A stretch of 64,000 nt of DNA from Molanna angustata (GCA_963576475.1 OY754977.1:27911796-27975795), one strand, 5' to 3'; shown: positions 46,950 through 57,090, counted from the first letter of the stretch. Made by a program: numbers and translations. Notes: a model not told the origin generated them from the sequence alone.

Positions 46950-47069
46950 ATGGAGTTATACCAAGAATTGTCCGTAGAAAAGTTAAAAAAAGATAATACT
47001 AACGGACATGCCTCGAAATTTATAATATCAACCTACCTCATGTTTTGTACACATGTGTTTGCATACTAA
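46950..47069 (+). other. Short frame related to the 90 bp minisatellite
   Basis: A 39-codon frame beginning MELYQELSVEKLKKDNTN. Its first 11 codons match the minisatellite unit (MELYQELSIDKL) at both protein and nucleotide level, mostly with scattered base changes. It is preceded by an 11 bp palindrome (CCATTTCAAAT/ATTTGAAATGG, 46922-46952). It is not in tandem. It may be a fragment of the sequence from which the minisatellite arose. Confidence 0.5.
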
Positions 47070-47430
47070 CGATTGATGAAACATAACTGCGGGTGTAGTG
47101 AATTGTAGTTTAAGCTATGTATGATACATTCTGTATGAATTTGTAGATCTGACGGAAAATACTTGGGGGAATACCTTGAATGATTCATGTTATTCTGAAC
47201 GATTTGATTGGGTCGGGATTTTCAATAGTTCAACGAATTGGCAAACAAGAACATTAAATAACACACATTATTCTTCCTGATACTGTCTCGATTGACTATA
47301 TTTATTTAAATCGCTAAAATCAAACCACGAATGATTTAGTTTCGAACGGTTTTGGGTCAGTTGTCATCCTTCCTTAGTAAAAAGCTGTCAATCAGACAAT
47401 CGAGCAAGAATATTAAATAAGCTATTTATT

Positions 47431-47612
47431 AACCATATTTGAATTATAAATTAGCTATAAACCACTTGTTTTTTGAGTCACTTCGCGACATGTTTCGGAA
47501 GCGCTGTCCTTCCATCGACCGGCGTGTCGAGGTCGATGGAAGGACAGCCCTTCCCAAACATGTCACGAAGTGACTCAAAAAACAAGTGGTTTATAGCTAA
47601 TGTATAATTCAA
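47431..47612. mobile_element. ~180 bp hairpin MITE, second copy
   Basis: Same family as 12138-12339 (CTATAAACCACTTGTTTTTT, CGACATGTTTCGGAAGCGCT, GTCCTTCCATCGACC in both orientations). The centre is shortened and the right end stops at TATAATTCAA, lacking the last bases of the inverted repeat. It lies between the two receptor genes. Confidence 0.75.
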
Positions 47613-47699
47613 GCCTGTGACTGTAAAACTGGGCATCAGAGAGTTGACCAAGGAAACTCTGGAATTTCCTTTTTTTTTATTCAGCAGATAGAAGGGCAC

Positions 47700-47895
47700 T
47701 CTAGCCATGGCAAAACAATTTGAAGGCCGTAAAGTTCTTCTTAGAGACCACTAAATCTGCATGCCCAATGGGACCTTGAATGGGCCCACTGACAGCAGCA
47801 AGGAGCTCCGTTCTGTTGTATGACACATTTGGGTGAGAGCCTTCCCAGAGGATGTGCTCTGAAGTTTGGTCAGGGTGATAGCACTTCTCAGTTAG
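47700..47895 (-). pseudogene. Non-LTR retrotransposon zinc-knuckle C-terminus
   Basis: Minus strand from 47895: KCYHPDQTSEHILWEGSHPN, VSYNRTELLAAVSGPIQGPI, GHADLVVSKKNFTAFKLFCH, then a stop. The C..H....EHILWE signature is the post-RT end of R1/Jockey-group elements. It is intact over about 62 codons. Confidence 0.7.
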
Positions 47896-47924
47896 GGATA
47901 TTACAAAATCCTTATATTATATTC

Positions 47925-48035
47925 AATAATTTGTAGTAAGTTTATAAATTGTAGGTATAGGTATTCTTAATATTACTATACATACTATCGCTATCGTCAG
48001 TTGAATCTTATATGTTACATGCAACTAGTTATAAT
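47925..48035 (-). mobile_element. DINE/Helentron-like 5' end, reverse
   Basis: Minus strand: AACTAGTTGCATGTAACATA followed by CAACTGACGATAGCGATAGT and the start of the first conserved block. Only the 5' end is present; it faces away from the next copy. Confidence 0.5.
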
Positions 48036-48127
48036 TGAATTACATCTTATGACTCGGAACAGGCTCAGCCTTGTGTGTATAATTATTAAAATGACTACTG
48101 GATTTGGTAGCCATTGTGTAGATATTG

Positions 48128-48246
48128 ATAGACTTGTTGCTTGTAACACATGATATCCAACTGTCGTTAGCGATAGTATGTATAGTTGAAGAATACGTAC
48201 CAAAATATAAACTCATAAATACAAATTATTTAATATTTTAAGATAT
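48128..48246 (+). mobile_element. DINE/Helentron-like 5' end, forward
   Basis: CTTGTTGCTTGTAACACATG then ATATCCAACTGTCGTTAGCG and GAAGAATACGTACCAAAATA. It is truncated after about 120 bp and lies head to head with the fragment at 47925-48035. Confidence 0.55.
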
Positions 48247-48351
48247 TCATTTTTTGAATGACTTCTAAAGGTACAATATGGTTATTAAATGCTCCACCCC
48301 AAGCCATCATACCCTATGTTAGAATCGATTGCACTAAAGAGTAGTATGTCA

Positions 48352-48440
48352 ACAAGCATTTATTTGCTTATTTTAGGAAACGTAGGAAGATGTATATGTA
48401 CTTGTTTAACAAGGACATATACATTTTTTAAAAAAATAAA
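48352..48440 (+). mobile_element. SINE-A 3' part
   Basis: AACAAGCATTTATTTGCTTA through TGTTTAACAAGGACATATAC and an A-rich end; the tRNA-like head is missing (normal 5' truncation). Confidence 0.75.
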
Positions 48441-48451
48441 TGTCATTTTGA

Positions 48452-48760
48452 TTAAATCACTTTTGACAATACCAACGAAGAGTCAATAGTTATACCTAAG
48501 TATTTAATGGAGTTGACTGCTTTAACCTCTGAGCATCTATAGCATGTGTTATCACAAACAACATTGTGTAGTAGAGGAGTCACTAGGTATATAGTTGTTT
48601 TATTGTTAACACATTCATATTTGTTTATGAAAACCATTTCACTAATTAATCTTTTATGTAAATTAGTTTCCTTTTCCAAACTTTTAATGTCAATTTTTTA
48701 TTTATAAATTTACTGTCAACTTTTATTGACCACTGCTTTTTTAGCTTGCCAGTCCCCATG
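48452..48760 (-). pseudogene. Non-LTR reverse transcriptase fragment
   Basis: NTCYRCSEVKAVNSIKYLGI followed by TIDSSL (minus strand, about 48560-48465) matches the thumb-proximal v..vkYLGv.iD..l motif of Jockey/CR1 reverse transcriptases. The flanks are too decayed to extend with confidence. Confidence 0.65.
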
Positions 48761-48837
48761 GGATTTCTTTCAAATATCTATAAAAAAAATTTTTTTTCGA
48801 TGACTTGGATTTCGATGAACTCGTTTTCGATGAATTT

Positions 48838-48904
48838 GTCTCCACCATGTATCGAACTCGGGACCTTCGGATCAGCAGTCAGATACCTAACCAACTGAGC
48901 CATG
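48838..48904 (-). mobile_element. SINE-B head only
   Basis: TGGCTCAGTTGGTTAGGTAT to GAGTTCGATAC; the body after TGGAGAC is absent. Confidence 0.7.
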
Positions 48905-49237
48905 TACAACGTTGTATTGTAGTTAAGTATTTATATTTTGTATGTATATTACGCTATCAAAAATTTTGTTGCCTATTCCACAGGGACGTTGCGTGATGGT
49001 TTAATTTTAAGGTATGTACATACATATATAAGTAGGTAAGGTAGATTCAGGTTAAGATATACTTTAAACAAGTCAAAGCTCTAGGTTGGTTACATATTAT
49101 AGGTACCTATGTATATGTATTATGATTCAGTAAATTAAAACGCATTATTCAGTAGGTACCTACTCTGTAGATATAATGGATAACGGCGGTTTTATATAAA
49201 AGTTAATGACACACTCAATGTTGACTGTCATAATATT

Positions 49238-50128
49238 ACTAGTTGCATGTAAAACATGAGATCCAACTGTCGATGGCGATTGTATGTAAATTTGAAGAAT
49301 ACGTACCAAACTATGAATCCATAAATCCAAATTATTGAGTATTTTAAGATATTTTGTTTTCTATACAAAACATGTAGATATGTATGTCAAGACAGGATTG
49401 TATGGAGGTCAGTCCTTTTTTCCTACCCAGAATATGAAAACAAAATGATGTTTGTAGATTAACTATCGAGTATCCGTAGAAAATGTGTAGTCTGTACTGC
49501 CTTACAAATCATATGAAACGAAAAGTTTGAGATGTACTACTATAATGTTCATATTTTTTATAGAAAATTGAATTATCTAGTTGAAGTGATTCGGCTTTTT
49601 TCAATATTTATGAAAACTTTGGAAATATTGGCAGTTAAACAAATAAATTTATCATAAAAAAATTATTTTCTTAATAAGAAATGTTTGGTAAACTCTGGGA
49701 ATTAAAAAAAAAACAAAATTGATATTTTATATTTTTATATATTTATAACAATTTTCAGCGTTCTAACTTTCATTGTTTTTGAGATATATAGGAAAAAAAA
49801 TCAAAAGTTGATAACCCCTGACTGAAACAAAAATTCATAATTCTGAGTATAAAAGTTTTGTAGGCCTATAAATTTCTATATATTCTGAAATTTAAGGCTC
49901 TGTGCATTGAGTGGATCAACAGTTATAAGGGGGAGATGGACACACACACAAACACACTAAATGGGTCGATGGCAGAGCGGTTAGCGCGCTGGGCTAGTAA
50001 TCCAGTGGTCGCGAGTTCGAAAGTTGAAAAAACCGTGAAAAATATTGACTTGCCATACAAATTTCGCGTATCTTTGCTTGAAATTTTGTCGATAATTAAT
50101 TCTCTTGAACAAATCGACAGTTTGTTAA
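49238..50128 (+). mobile_element. DINE/Helentron-like repeat hit by a SINE head
   Basis: Starts ACTAGTTGCATGTAAAACAT, ATCCAACTGTCGATGGCGAT; ends TTCTCTTGAACAAATCGACA. A 61 bp SINE-A head (49961-50021) sits where the CA microsatellite region lies in other copies. It lies between the receptor genes, upstream of copy 1. Confidence 0.55.
49961..50021 (+). mobile_element. SINE-A head only, inside a repeat
   Basis: ATGGGTCGATGGCAGAGCGG to CGCGAGTTCGAA, where it returns to DINE-like sequence. Body and tail absent. Confidence 0.75.
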
Positions 50129-50961
50129 TGTTACAAGGATTTCAGGGAATATCATAATATTTTGTATTACATTTTACTATGAAATAACATTTTTCGTTCT
50201 TCTTGGTATAACAAATGATTCTAATGGAGGTGTCATTAGATGTACCATGTGGTTATACCAATTCTAATGACTTGTCTTGTAACCGGTTATTTTCATTTTT
50301 AATGTTATAAGAATTTAAACGTTCAATTTTAATTTCCCTATGTGTTTCTCATCATTAAGAATAATTGTTATTAAATTCCGGCTAATTTATTAATAATTGC
50401 GTCAATTTTTCACACATTGTCTAAATAGTCAATGTCGATATTTTCTACGTATGAACTGAACAGCTGACTCTTGTCATGATCTCTCAGTAGGTTTATGCGT
50501 ACGTATTTTTGTGAAAGCTATCATATAATGTAAATATTTAATGTACTCATATGTTTGAATTTGCAATATGGTCACTGAAATGGATCGTTGAAATCAATAT
50601 AATATTTAGAAATATGCATGTGTCGAACTTGGTATATAGGTATGCATTTGGATGTTTATTTTGTACACTGCAACGAAGTGTGACAATGTCCGTATAATAA
50701 CATGAATATTATTTATATTTTTCGATAGTAAATCGTAAAAGGTTTGAAAACAAAAAAATCTTTAGGTTCTTGTATACTTTGGGTATACAGATGTACACAA
50801 ATATGCACAGTAAATTTCCCTCTAATGTATGAAATACGAAAAAATATTGTATCTAACCAAACCTGTGATATACAATATTTTTTCGTGAAGAAAAGGTAAC
50901 ATTTAGAAGTTATTTTAAAATAGCAAGAAAGATTATTAAAAAGCTCAGCGGGTAGATTTGC
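50129..50961. other. No gene recognised
   Basis: AT-rich DNA 3' of receptor copy 2, ending at the LINE fragment at 50962. Confidence 0.55.
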
Positions 50962-51600
50962 ATTGATTGAACACAAAACACCTGTAACAAATAAGTATAA
51001 GACCAGACAAGTAACTTCCGGTAAATATAATATACCTAGAGTATATAACTATTACGGTGAAAGAACACTGCAGTATTCAATACCAACAATAGAGAACAGC
51101 TTGCCCTCAGACTTAATTGGATTAAATTCGTTAAATAAAATCAAAAGATCCCGCAAAAAAATCATTTTTAACGAATAATGTTCTTTTTCTTCCTTTTGTT
51201 TTATTATTTTATTACTTTTTCTTTTGTTTTTGTTCTTACTCTATTGTATTTTTTGGGTTTTCTTCTATATGTTTTTTTGTTGTTGTTGTTTTTATTCTAG
51301 TGTTGTTTTGGATCTATCAAAACATTTATATTGTTAAACCAAATTCATTTTTTTTGTCATTGTTGGTTAGTTTAAGTTAGCATTTATATAGTTTGATATA
51401 GAAACCCACTGATGACCATATATGGTTAGTGGGATCTTTTATAAATGAAATTATGTTGAAAAAAAAAATCCTAATGTATCTTAATATACTACAATAACTT
51501 CAGCGACAACCTGTAATTAGCTTTATTATTAATCAATTCATCTTTATTTTATATAATTTATTATATGCTGTATGTTGTCCTATAAATAAAATAAAGTATT
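50962..51600 (+). pseudogene. Jockey/CR1-like LINE C-terminus and 3' UTR
   Basis: YKTRQVTSGKYNIPRVYNYY then GERTLQYSIPTIENSLPSDL and a stop at 51178 match the Jockey/CR1 C-terminus (YnTR....l..Pr...nyG.r...y..p..wN.LP). The 3' UTR follows, with a T-rich stretch, TTG repeats (51284-51300) and AATAAAATAAAG near 51590. The upstream domains are gone. It lies 200 bp downstream of receptor copy 2. Confidence 0.7.
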
Positions 51601-51611
51601 TTGCAAAAGAA

Positions 51612-51672
51612 AACTGTGTCTCCACCTGGAATCGAAACCGGGATCTTTGGACCAGCAGACAACTAACCAACT
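51612..51672 (-). mobile_element. SINE-B head only, deleted
   Basis: AGTTGGTTAGTTGTCTGCTG, CGGTTTCGATTCC and TGGAGACACAG are recognisable; a few bases of the D/anticodon region and the whole body are missing. Confidence 0.65.
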
Positions 51673-51798
51673 AGTGGTAGTTATAATAACTGAGTATTAT
51701 TATTTGAAGTACTTAGCTGTAATCGGTATAATTCCGCCATGTAAAAAATATTCGTTTGGGAAATTTTGTAATAATCTTGAATACTTTAATGCTCACTT

Positions 51799-52905
51799 TT
51801 ATTTCAATGTTGTTGTTTTCGACGAATATTCACTAGAAAATGTCTCGATAAAAACCTTTTTAAATTTTTTTCCCACCATTATATAAATTATAAAGTTAAC
51901 ACAGCTATTTAAAACAAACATGCTCATAGCGAATTGGTTTATAATTGATTCCAGCAAAGAATTCTCGTTATTCGTGAAATAATTATAAATATACATCAAA
52001 GGAAATGCACTGTTGCATAAAAAGAATACTGCCACTATATAAAGGAGAATCTTCGTTTGATCCTTTTCAATTCTCTGTGATCCAGACAGCTCTCTTCTTC
52101 TGATATACGCTTTCTTCATATTCCTTATTATAAAAAAGTTCAATATTGCCAGAGTGCCGAACGGCACGAGGAATGTTAAAAACGAATGTAGCCATTCCCA
52201 GTAAACTGTGACATAAATATTGTGTTCTTGTCCTAAATCAGTTATGTATGCACAGGACACGGTGAAATTACACTCCTTGTGGTCAACCTGGGTGACTCCG
52301 TTCTCCCAAAACGTGGGAATGTGGTAGACAAACGAAGCTAGTACGATGAAAAAAACACTGCGCTTTGCGTCACCGGTGGTAAACAAAATTTTCGCCTTCA
52401 GAGGAAAACGTACTGCAATGTATCTTTCTATCGTTACCGCGATAGTCAAATAAACAGAGGACACTTGGGCTGTGTACCAGAACGGGATGCACCACACGTA
52501 GATGTATGGCAGATAGAAATAGTTGATGTCTGACAACAATCCGGTATAGGACAATATGCCTCTAAGTCCGACAATCCCAGTTGCAAACATTACTACAAAC
52601 GTATCACAGATAGTGAGACCTAGGAGCAAATAGTTGTTACTGCACTTCATTTGAGGTCTGGAGAGGACAACGATGGACAGAATGTTGCCCAGAATGCCGA
52701 AGATTCCCACCACACCGAGTATTATGTTGTGTATCAGAGTGAACTTGGCGAGAGTCGTCTCCAAGTCGATGACTTCGTTGCAGCTTTTCTTCGTGTCGCA
52801 GTCTATCACGGAAATTTCTTCGACTATATCATATTTATAGTTGTCCATGTCAGACATGTTCATCATGTTTGTCATAAATATCCCTGTTAGCAGATTATGA
52901 TGCAT
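51799..52905 (-). CDS. FMRFamide-receptor-like class A GPCR, copy 2
   Basis: A 368-residue paralogue of the receptor at 41410, on the same strand 9.3 kb away. Order: short N-terminus with Asn16 (NMS), TM1 53-80 (GN 72-73), LSRPQMKCSNNYLL loop, TM2 with Cys-Asp 100-101, TM3 ending ERY at 160-162, TM4 182-198, long ECL2 with Asn213 (NFT), TM5 231-260, RRRELSGSQRIEKDQ third loop, TM6 with FLCNSAFP, TM7 with NSCVNFIIY and a short tail. The coding region is one exon. A candidate acceptor (TATTTACAG) ends at 52967, 62 bp before the ATG, mirroring copy 1. Codons look richer in third-position G/C than in copy 1. The TAA stop lies inside an AATAAA (51803-51798), so the 3' UTR may be very short or a later signal is used. 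The family is secure by eye; the ligand is unknown. Confidence 0.93.
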   Translation of the reverse strand: MHHNLLTGIFMTNMMNMSDMDNYKYDIVEEISVIDCDTKKSCNEVIDLETTLAKFTLIHNIILGVVGIFGILGNILSIVVLSRPQMKCSNNYLLLGLTICDTFVVMFATGIVGLRGILSYTGLLSDINYFYLPYIYVWCIPFWYTAQVSSVYLTIAVTIERYIAVRFPLKAKILFTTGDAKRSVFFIVLASFVYHIPTFWENGVTQVDHKECNFTVSCAYITDLGQEHNIYVTVYWEWLHSFLTFLVPFGTLAILNFFIIRNMKKAYIRRRELSGSQRIEKDQTKILLYIVAVFFLCNSAFPLMYIYNYFTNNENSLLESIINQFAMSMFVLNSCVNFIIYIMVGKKFKKVFIETFSSEYSSKTTTLK

Positions 52906-52966
52906 CTTGTTTATTAATAACTCTGTCTACTTTGAAATCGATTGTGTTTCAATTCTGCGCAGTAAC

Positions 52967-54411
52967 CTGTAAATATATTATTCATGATTCTCATCTACAT
53001 AAATAAGTTATTTTAATACGTATGTACTCATTTAAAAACTTTATTGCAAACAATAACGAACTACACTCGTAAAGTATGTCCTTAGAACTAAAAACGACTG
53101 GTTCCATCCTTCCAGATATATTTTGGTTCATTTGGGTTATAGTTTGATTTTTAAAGATTCAATTTTCAACAATATATGATTCATATAGTGACTAGTGACG
53201 CTTGTATTTCAATGGTTGCCTCTTGCTTCTCATTCAATTTCAATTTAATTCTCTCTTTATGCCATCATTTTTAATATATTATAAACATCTTCTGTTAACA
53301 TATTATTTCTTATCGACATCATTTCAACTGCATGAATTTCCTATCGCATGCATAAAATCAGCACATTCATACGTGATACCAGCCAATGTAAATAAATTTT
53401 GCAATCAAGATAAATCTTATCAATATATCACAAATTTATCTAAAACATAGCGATTTATCCTTCAAATTTTATCCACAAATTTATCCTTCGTGGATCAGTT
53501 GGTTAGGTATCTGCCTGCTGATCCAAAGGTCCCAGGTTCGATTCCCGATGGAGACACAGTTTTTAATTGTGTTATCAGTCTGGACCAGTCTATATCTGTG
53601 AGACGATATTAATCATGGCAACTTGCTTGCTTGCTTATGTTAGTTACCCGAGAAATAAAATAAAATATAATTGAATAAAAATTCTGATCTGAATATTCAC
53701 ATCAAACATAAAAATATCAAACATTAAAATATAAATATCAAAATTTTACTAAACGAATAACTGTTTAAAAATCTTTATAATTTATGGACATATCTTGAAA
53801 AAATAACAAATGTAGGTATTTAAATACCAGCCTACATATTTTTGTTATCTAAACAAAGACAAAATAACAATCATAAAATTTACCATAAAACAAGGTGATG
53901 GTGTCAAATCAAACGAGAAGCAATGAATTTTGATTCGAACATTTATAAACTTTTTTGAAGAGAAAGAATCAAAACATGAATTTAATGATCCACTGAACTT
54001 CGTTTAAGGTTGTTTAAAAATAAACTTGTTGATAAAGTAACTATGTAAGCGCTTCCATCAAAATGATTTTGTGAAAAAAAAAAACTGCTAGTGGATTCAA
54101 AACCACACAACTGAACTGTCTTTAGTTGAAGACTGTTGCAAATCAGGTTCGTATTGATATGTATGAAATAATATTATAATATTAGTCAGACTCTGTGATA
54201 GAGATGCATGATTAAAAACCTGTTTCTAATAGGTACATGTTATTTTATAGGTACTTAATTATTTGCTTGTTATATATATTTATGTATTTGTTAATTGGTT
54301 TTTTTATTTCGGTTAGTTAAAAAATAAATAATAATTCCCAAATTTTCCAAAAATAAATATTGATCTATGCTTTTATTAGTAATGTAAGAAAATATCAAAT
54401 ATCGCGATCCG
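52967..54411. other. Upstream region of receptor copy 2
   Basis: If the acceptor at 52967 is real, the intron and 5' exon of receptor copy 2 lie here or beyond. I cannot identify the donor or the promoter. A SINE-B lies at 53485-53635; the rest is AT-rich. Confidence 0.45.
53485..53635 (+). mobile_element. SINE-B, 3' truncated
   Basis: GTGGATCAGTTGGTTAGGTA, GCTGATCCAAAGGTCCCAGG, GGTTCGATTCCC and GGAGACACAGTTTTTAATTG are followed by GTGAGACGATATTAATCATG. The final GCGTGTTAAATT block is absent. Confidence 0.8.
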
Positions 54412-54566
54412 TTTTTTTTTAAGAATGAATATGTCCTTGTAACAAGTACATATACATCCTCATACATTCCCTAAACTAAGCAGTAATGCTTGTGCTATAG
54501 GTGAACGAAATCGGTCGTGGCAGGATTACTAACCCAGCGCGCTTGTCGCTCTGCCACCACTCATCT
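54412..54566 (-). mobile_element. SINE-A with deleted B box
   Basis: Tail and body match. The head lacks the segment from the anticodon arm to the B box, so it should not be transcribed by pol III. Confidence 0.75.
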
Positions 54567-54569
54567 GAT

Positions 54570-55130
54570 TTTAATTGCAAATATACGCAAAATTTGGATT
54601 TTTTTACCTGTCGGGAGTCAAATGATATTTTTATCGACAAACTTTTGCTAGTATGCAATTAAAAAAATATATTCGATCAACATGCACATTGGTACAAGTA
54701 GGAAAACAAGCCAAAAATGTAATAATATTTTTGGCGCAGTTCAGGGGTGACATCTGTGCGAGACACCGTCACCTAATAAATGAGGACTGTTGCTTTCATT
54801 GTTTACAAATAAACCAAAATCTCTATAGATGGCGTTACAAAAAGGTTACTTCGTTACTTCATAGATGGCAATAGTAATAATGTCATATTTTTAAGTGAAT
54901 TGTTACACATTATTCAAATATATAGAACTTTAAAAAATAACATTGATAAGGTAACTCAATATGAAGGCATAATTTGTTAACGTTGCGCAAGCGCATAAAG
55001 TGATCACGTAAACCAGTTCGTAAGGTCGTGAGCCCTGTAGGTGCTTTGAGTTCCTGTATCTTCTATAGTATCCAAACTTCGTCTCTATTGATATGTTAAA
55101 AAGTTTGTCAGTAAAAATATCAATTATCGC
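54570..55130. mobile_element. Foldback-family copy, left arm lost
   Basis: The CCTGTCGGGAGTCAAATGAT end block is followed directly by the body (GTTCAGGGGTGACATCTGTG, TAGATGGCAATAGTAATAAT) and a right arm at about 54970-55100. An inverted copy of the AT-rich end (TGCAATTAAAAAAATATATT at 54655) lies just inside, marking an internal rearrangement. Confidence 0.7.
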
Positions 55131-55517
55131 GGTTTGTTAATTTTTTTTTGCAGGAATATAGGTTTACAGAACTATATTTAATTAAAAATATAAAAAATAG
55201 TTTTCTTCATTAATATCCAAACTATATAAATTTTTTTTTTAAAATGATTCGATTAGTAATAATGATGGAATATCAAATTGAAAAATAAGGTACGCTAGCA
55301 GCAGGCACCCCCTTTAATAGATGAAGTGAATTTTTATGCAGACAAAGAAACCTAAGGATGATTTAGTTAGTCGATATGTAGTGAAGTGGTAAATTGATAT
55401 TTATTGAAATGAAATAATTTATATTTACTTTGTATGTTAACTATGTATGAATAAGCTTATATTATCTTAAGATATTTTGTATCTCATATATACTGTATGT
55501 TTTTGGATAGAAATAAA

Positions 55518-55838
55518 TGTGAAGCACCGGCTTAGCTGTGAGGCACCGGCTTAGAATAGTGCTTCCACTCTTTTCTATTATTGTTTTTGAGTGTCCCGTA
55601 AGAGCCGGGTAATCGAAAATACAACAGGCAACAATAACATCTCACATAGTTCAGCAATGAGGTTCACCACCCATTCTGAATATAGTGCCTTTTTAGGTGA
55701 GACGAGACTGGTGTGTGGGTATACACAGATATGTTGTGCTCCCTTTTATATGGCAATGCACACCCGCACATCTTTCGCTGGTTACCCCACATTGTGGGAT
55801 ATGCCGTGATGGTATGAATGAATGAAATGAATAAATAA
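55518..55838 (+). repeat. ~290 bp repeat (R300), copy 2
   Basis: Nearly identical to 22971-23262. Its first 17-20 bases are doubled (GTGAAGCACCGGCTTAG then GTGAGGCACCGGCTTAG). It ends ATGCCGTGATGGTATGAATG followed by an AATGA-rich tail, as retroposed elements do. Confidence 0.8.
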
Positions 55839-55904
55839 AAATAAAAATAAATATGCAGCATTTAGGAACGAATAAATTTGACTAAAAATTGGTCATTCAA
55901 AAAA

Positions 55905-56024
55905 GATGTCTGTATAATTATTAAAAATATAGACCCTGCATACAAATCTCGCGTATCTTGGCTTAATACTATGTCGATATGTTAAAAGAACAAAGTTCTC
56001 TTGAACAAATCGACAGATGGATTA
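55905..56024 (+). mobile_element. DINE/Helentron-like 3' end
   Basis: CTCGCGTATCTTGGCTTAAT, the stem-loop region GTTAAAAGAACAAAGTTCTC and the end CGACAGATGGATTATG match the last ~110 bp of the 3259 and 24828 copies. Confidence 0.55.
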
Positions 56025-56436
56025 TGTTGTTCTCATGCTAGATATATGACAATATGGTCACGCGAAGGTGACATTCACATGATAACTACAATAACTTTCT
56101 CTTGACCCCTGCAGAGTAAAACATAAATTTCGCGGATGTATGTCTACAAATTTCACAATAATTTTGTTCATTTTATTTTTTATCACACCACATTTTACAA
56201 TGATACAAACAAGTTGACTTCTGCTGCCCAACTAGGAATCTCTTTAATAGGAATAGTTTTAGGGCTAGCAGTTTACAAATAATTTATACTGAAAATAAAT
56301 ACACTTATGAACTGGGTGATGATATTTTCCGCTAATAACTAACTATCCACTGCTTCAGAAAACATCAAAACAGACAAAATATATGTCAACAAAACAATTC
56401 CCATAGAGAAGAGGAATGCTGAATACTGTGAATATT

Positions 56437-56945
56437 ATGGACTGACATGGTCAGTAACAATGAAGTACTACGTAGAGCCAACACCAACAGAGAATTATTA
56501 TTCACTAAACTGTCGTATTTCGGACATATTTTGAGAGGCATAAAATATGCCATCCTTCAGCTCGTCATGAAGGGGAAGATTGAGGGTCGTAGCATTTGAA
56601 ATGTGGATCTTCCGAAGAATGCTGAGAATACCATGGACTGACATGGTCAGTAACACTGAGGTACTACGTAGAGTCAACAAATTATTCACCAATGTAAAGC
56701 TCCGTAAACTATCGTACTTCGACCATATTCTGAGAGGTGAAAAATATGCCATCCTTCAGCTCGTCATGAAGGGGAAGATTGAGGGTCGTAGAAGGGTCGG
56801 AATAAGGCGGCTTTCCTGGCTGCGAAACTTCCAGGAACGGATCGATATGAGAACTGTGGAGGAGCTGTTTTGCACTGCACAGGACAGGGAGGCTAAGGGG
56901 GACCTGACATGACACAAGAAGTAGAAGAAGAAGATAGAGAAGAGA
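56437..56945 (+). pseudogene. RTE-type LINE C-terminus with internal tandem duplication
   Basis: The right part (56600-56910) reads EMWIFRRMLRIPWTDMVSNT, EVLRRVNKLFTNVKLRKLSY, FDHILRGEKYAILQLVMKGK, then GRRR..WLRNFQER, a classic RTE C-terminus. The left part (56437-56592) is a second, decayed copy of the same stretch, offset by about 196-199 bp. It ends with AAGAAGTAGAAGAAGAAGAT. Confidence 0.75.
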
Positions 56946-57007
56946 TCATGGATCAATGTCGATAGGTGTGTAAGTGTATTTGATACGACTCACCCTCGCT
57001 TCATAAA

Positions 57008-57009
<2 letters not shown>

Positions 57010-57085
<76 letters not shown>

Positions 57086-57090
57086 ACACA
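57010..57090 (+). repeat. (CA)n microsatellite
   Basis: About 40 CA units, the longest simple repeat in the window, with one GA interruption near 57080. Confidence 0.95.

Noticed and set aside
52651..52890. Plus-strand frame of 79 codons over receptor copy 2
   Set aside because: It is the antisense shadow of the receptor; no motif of its own.
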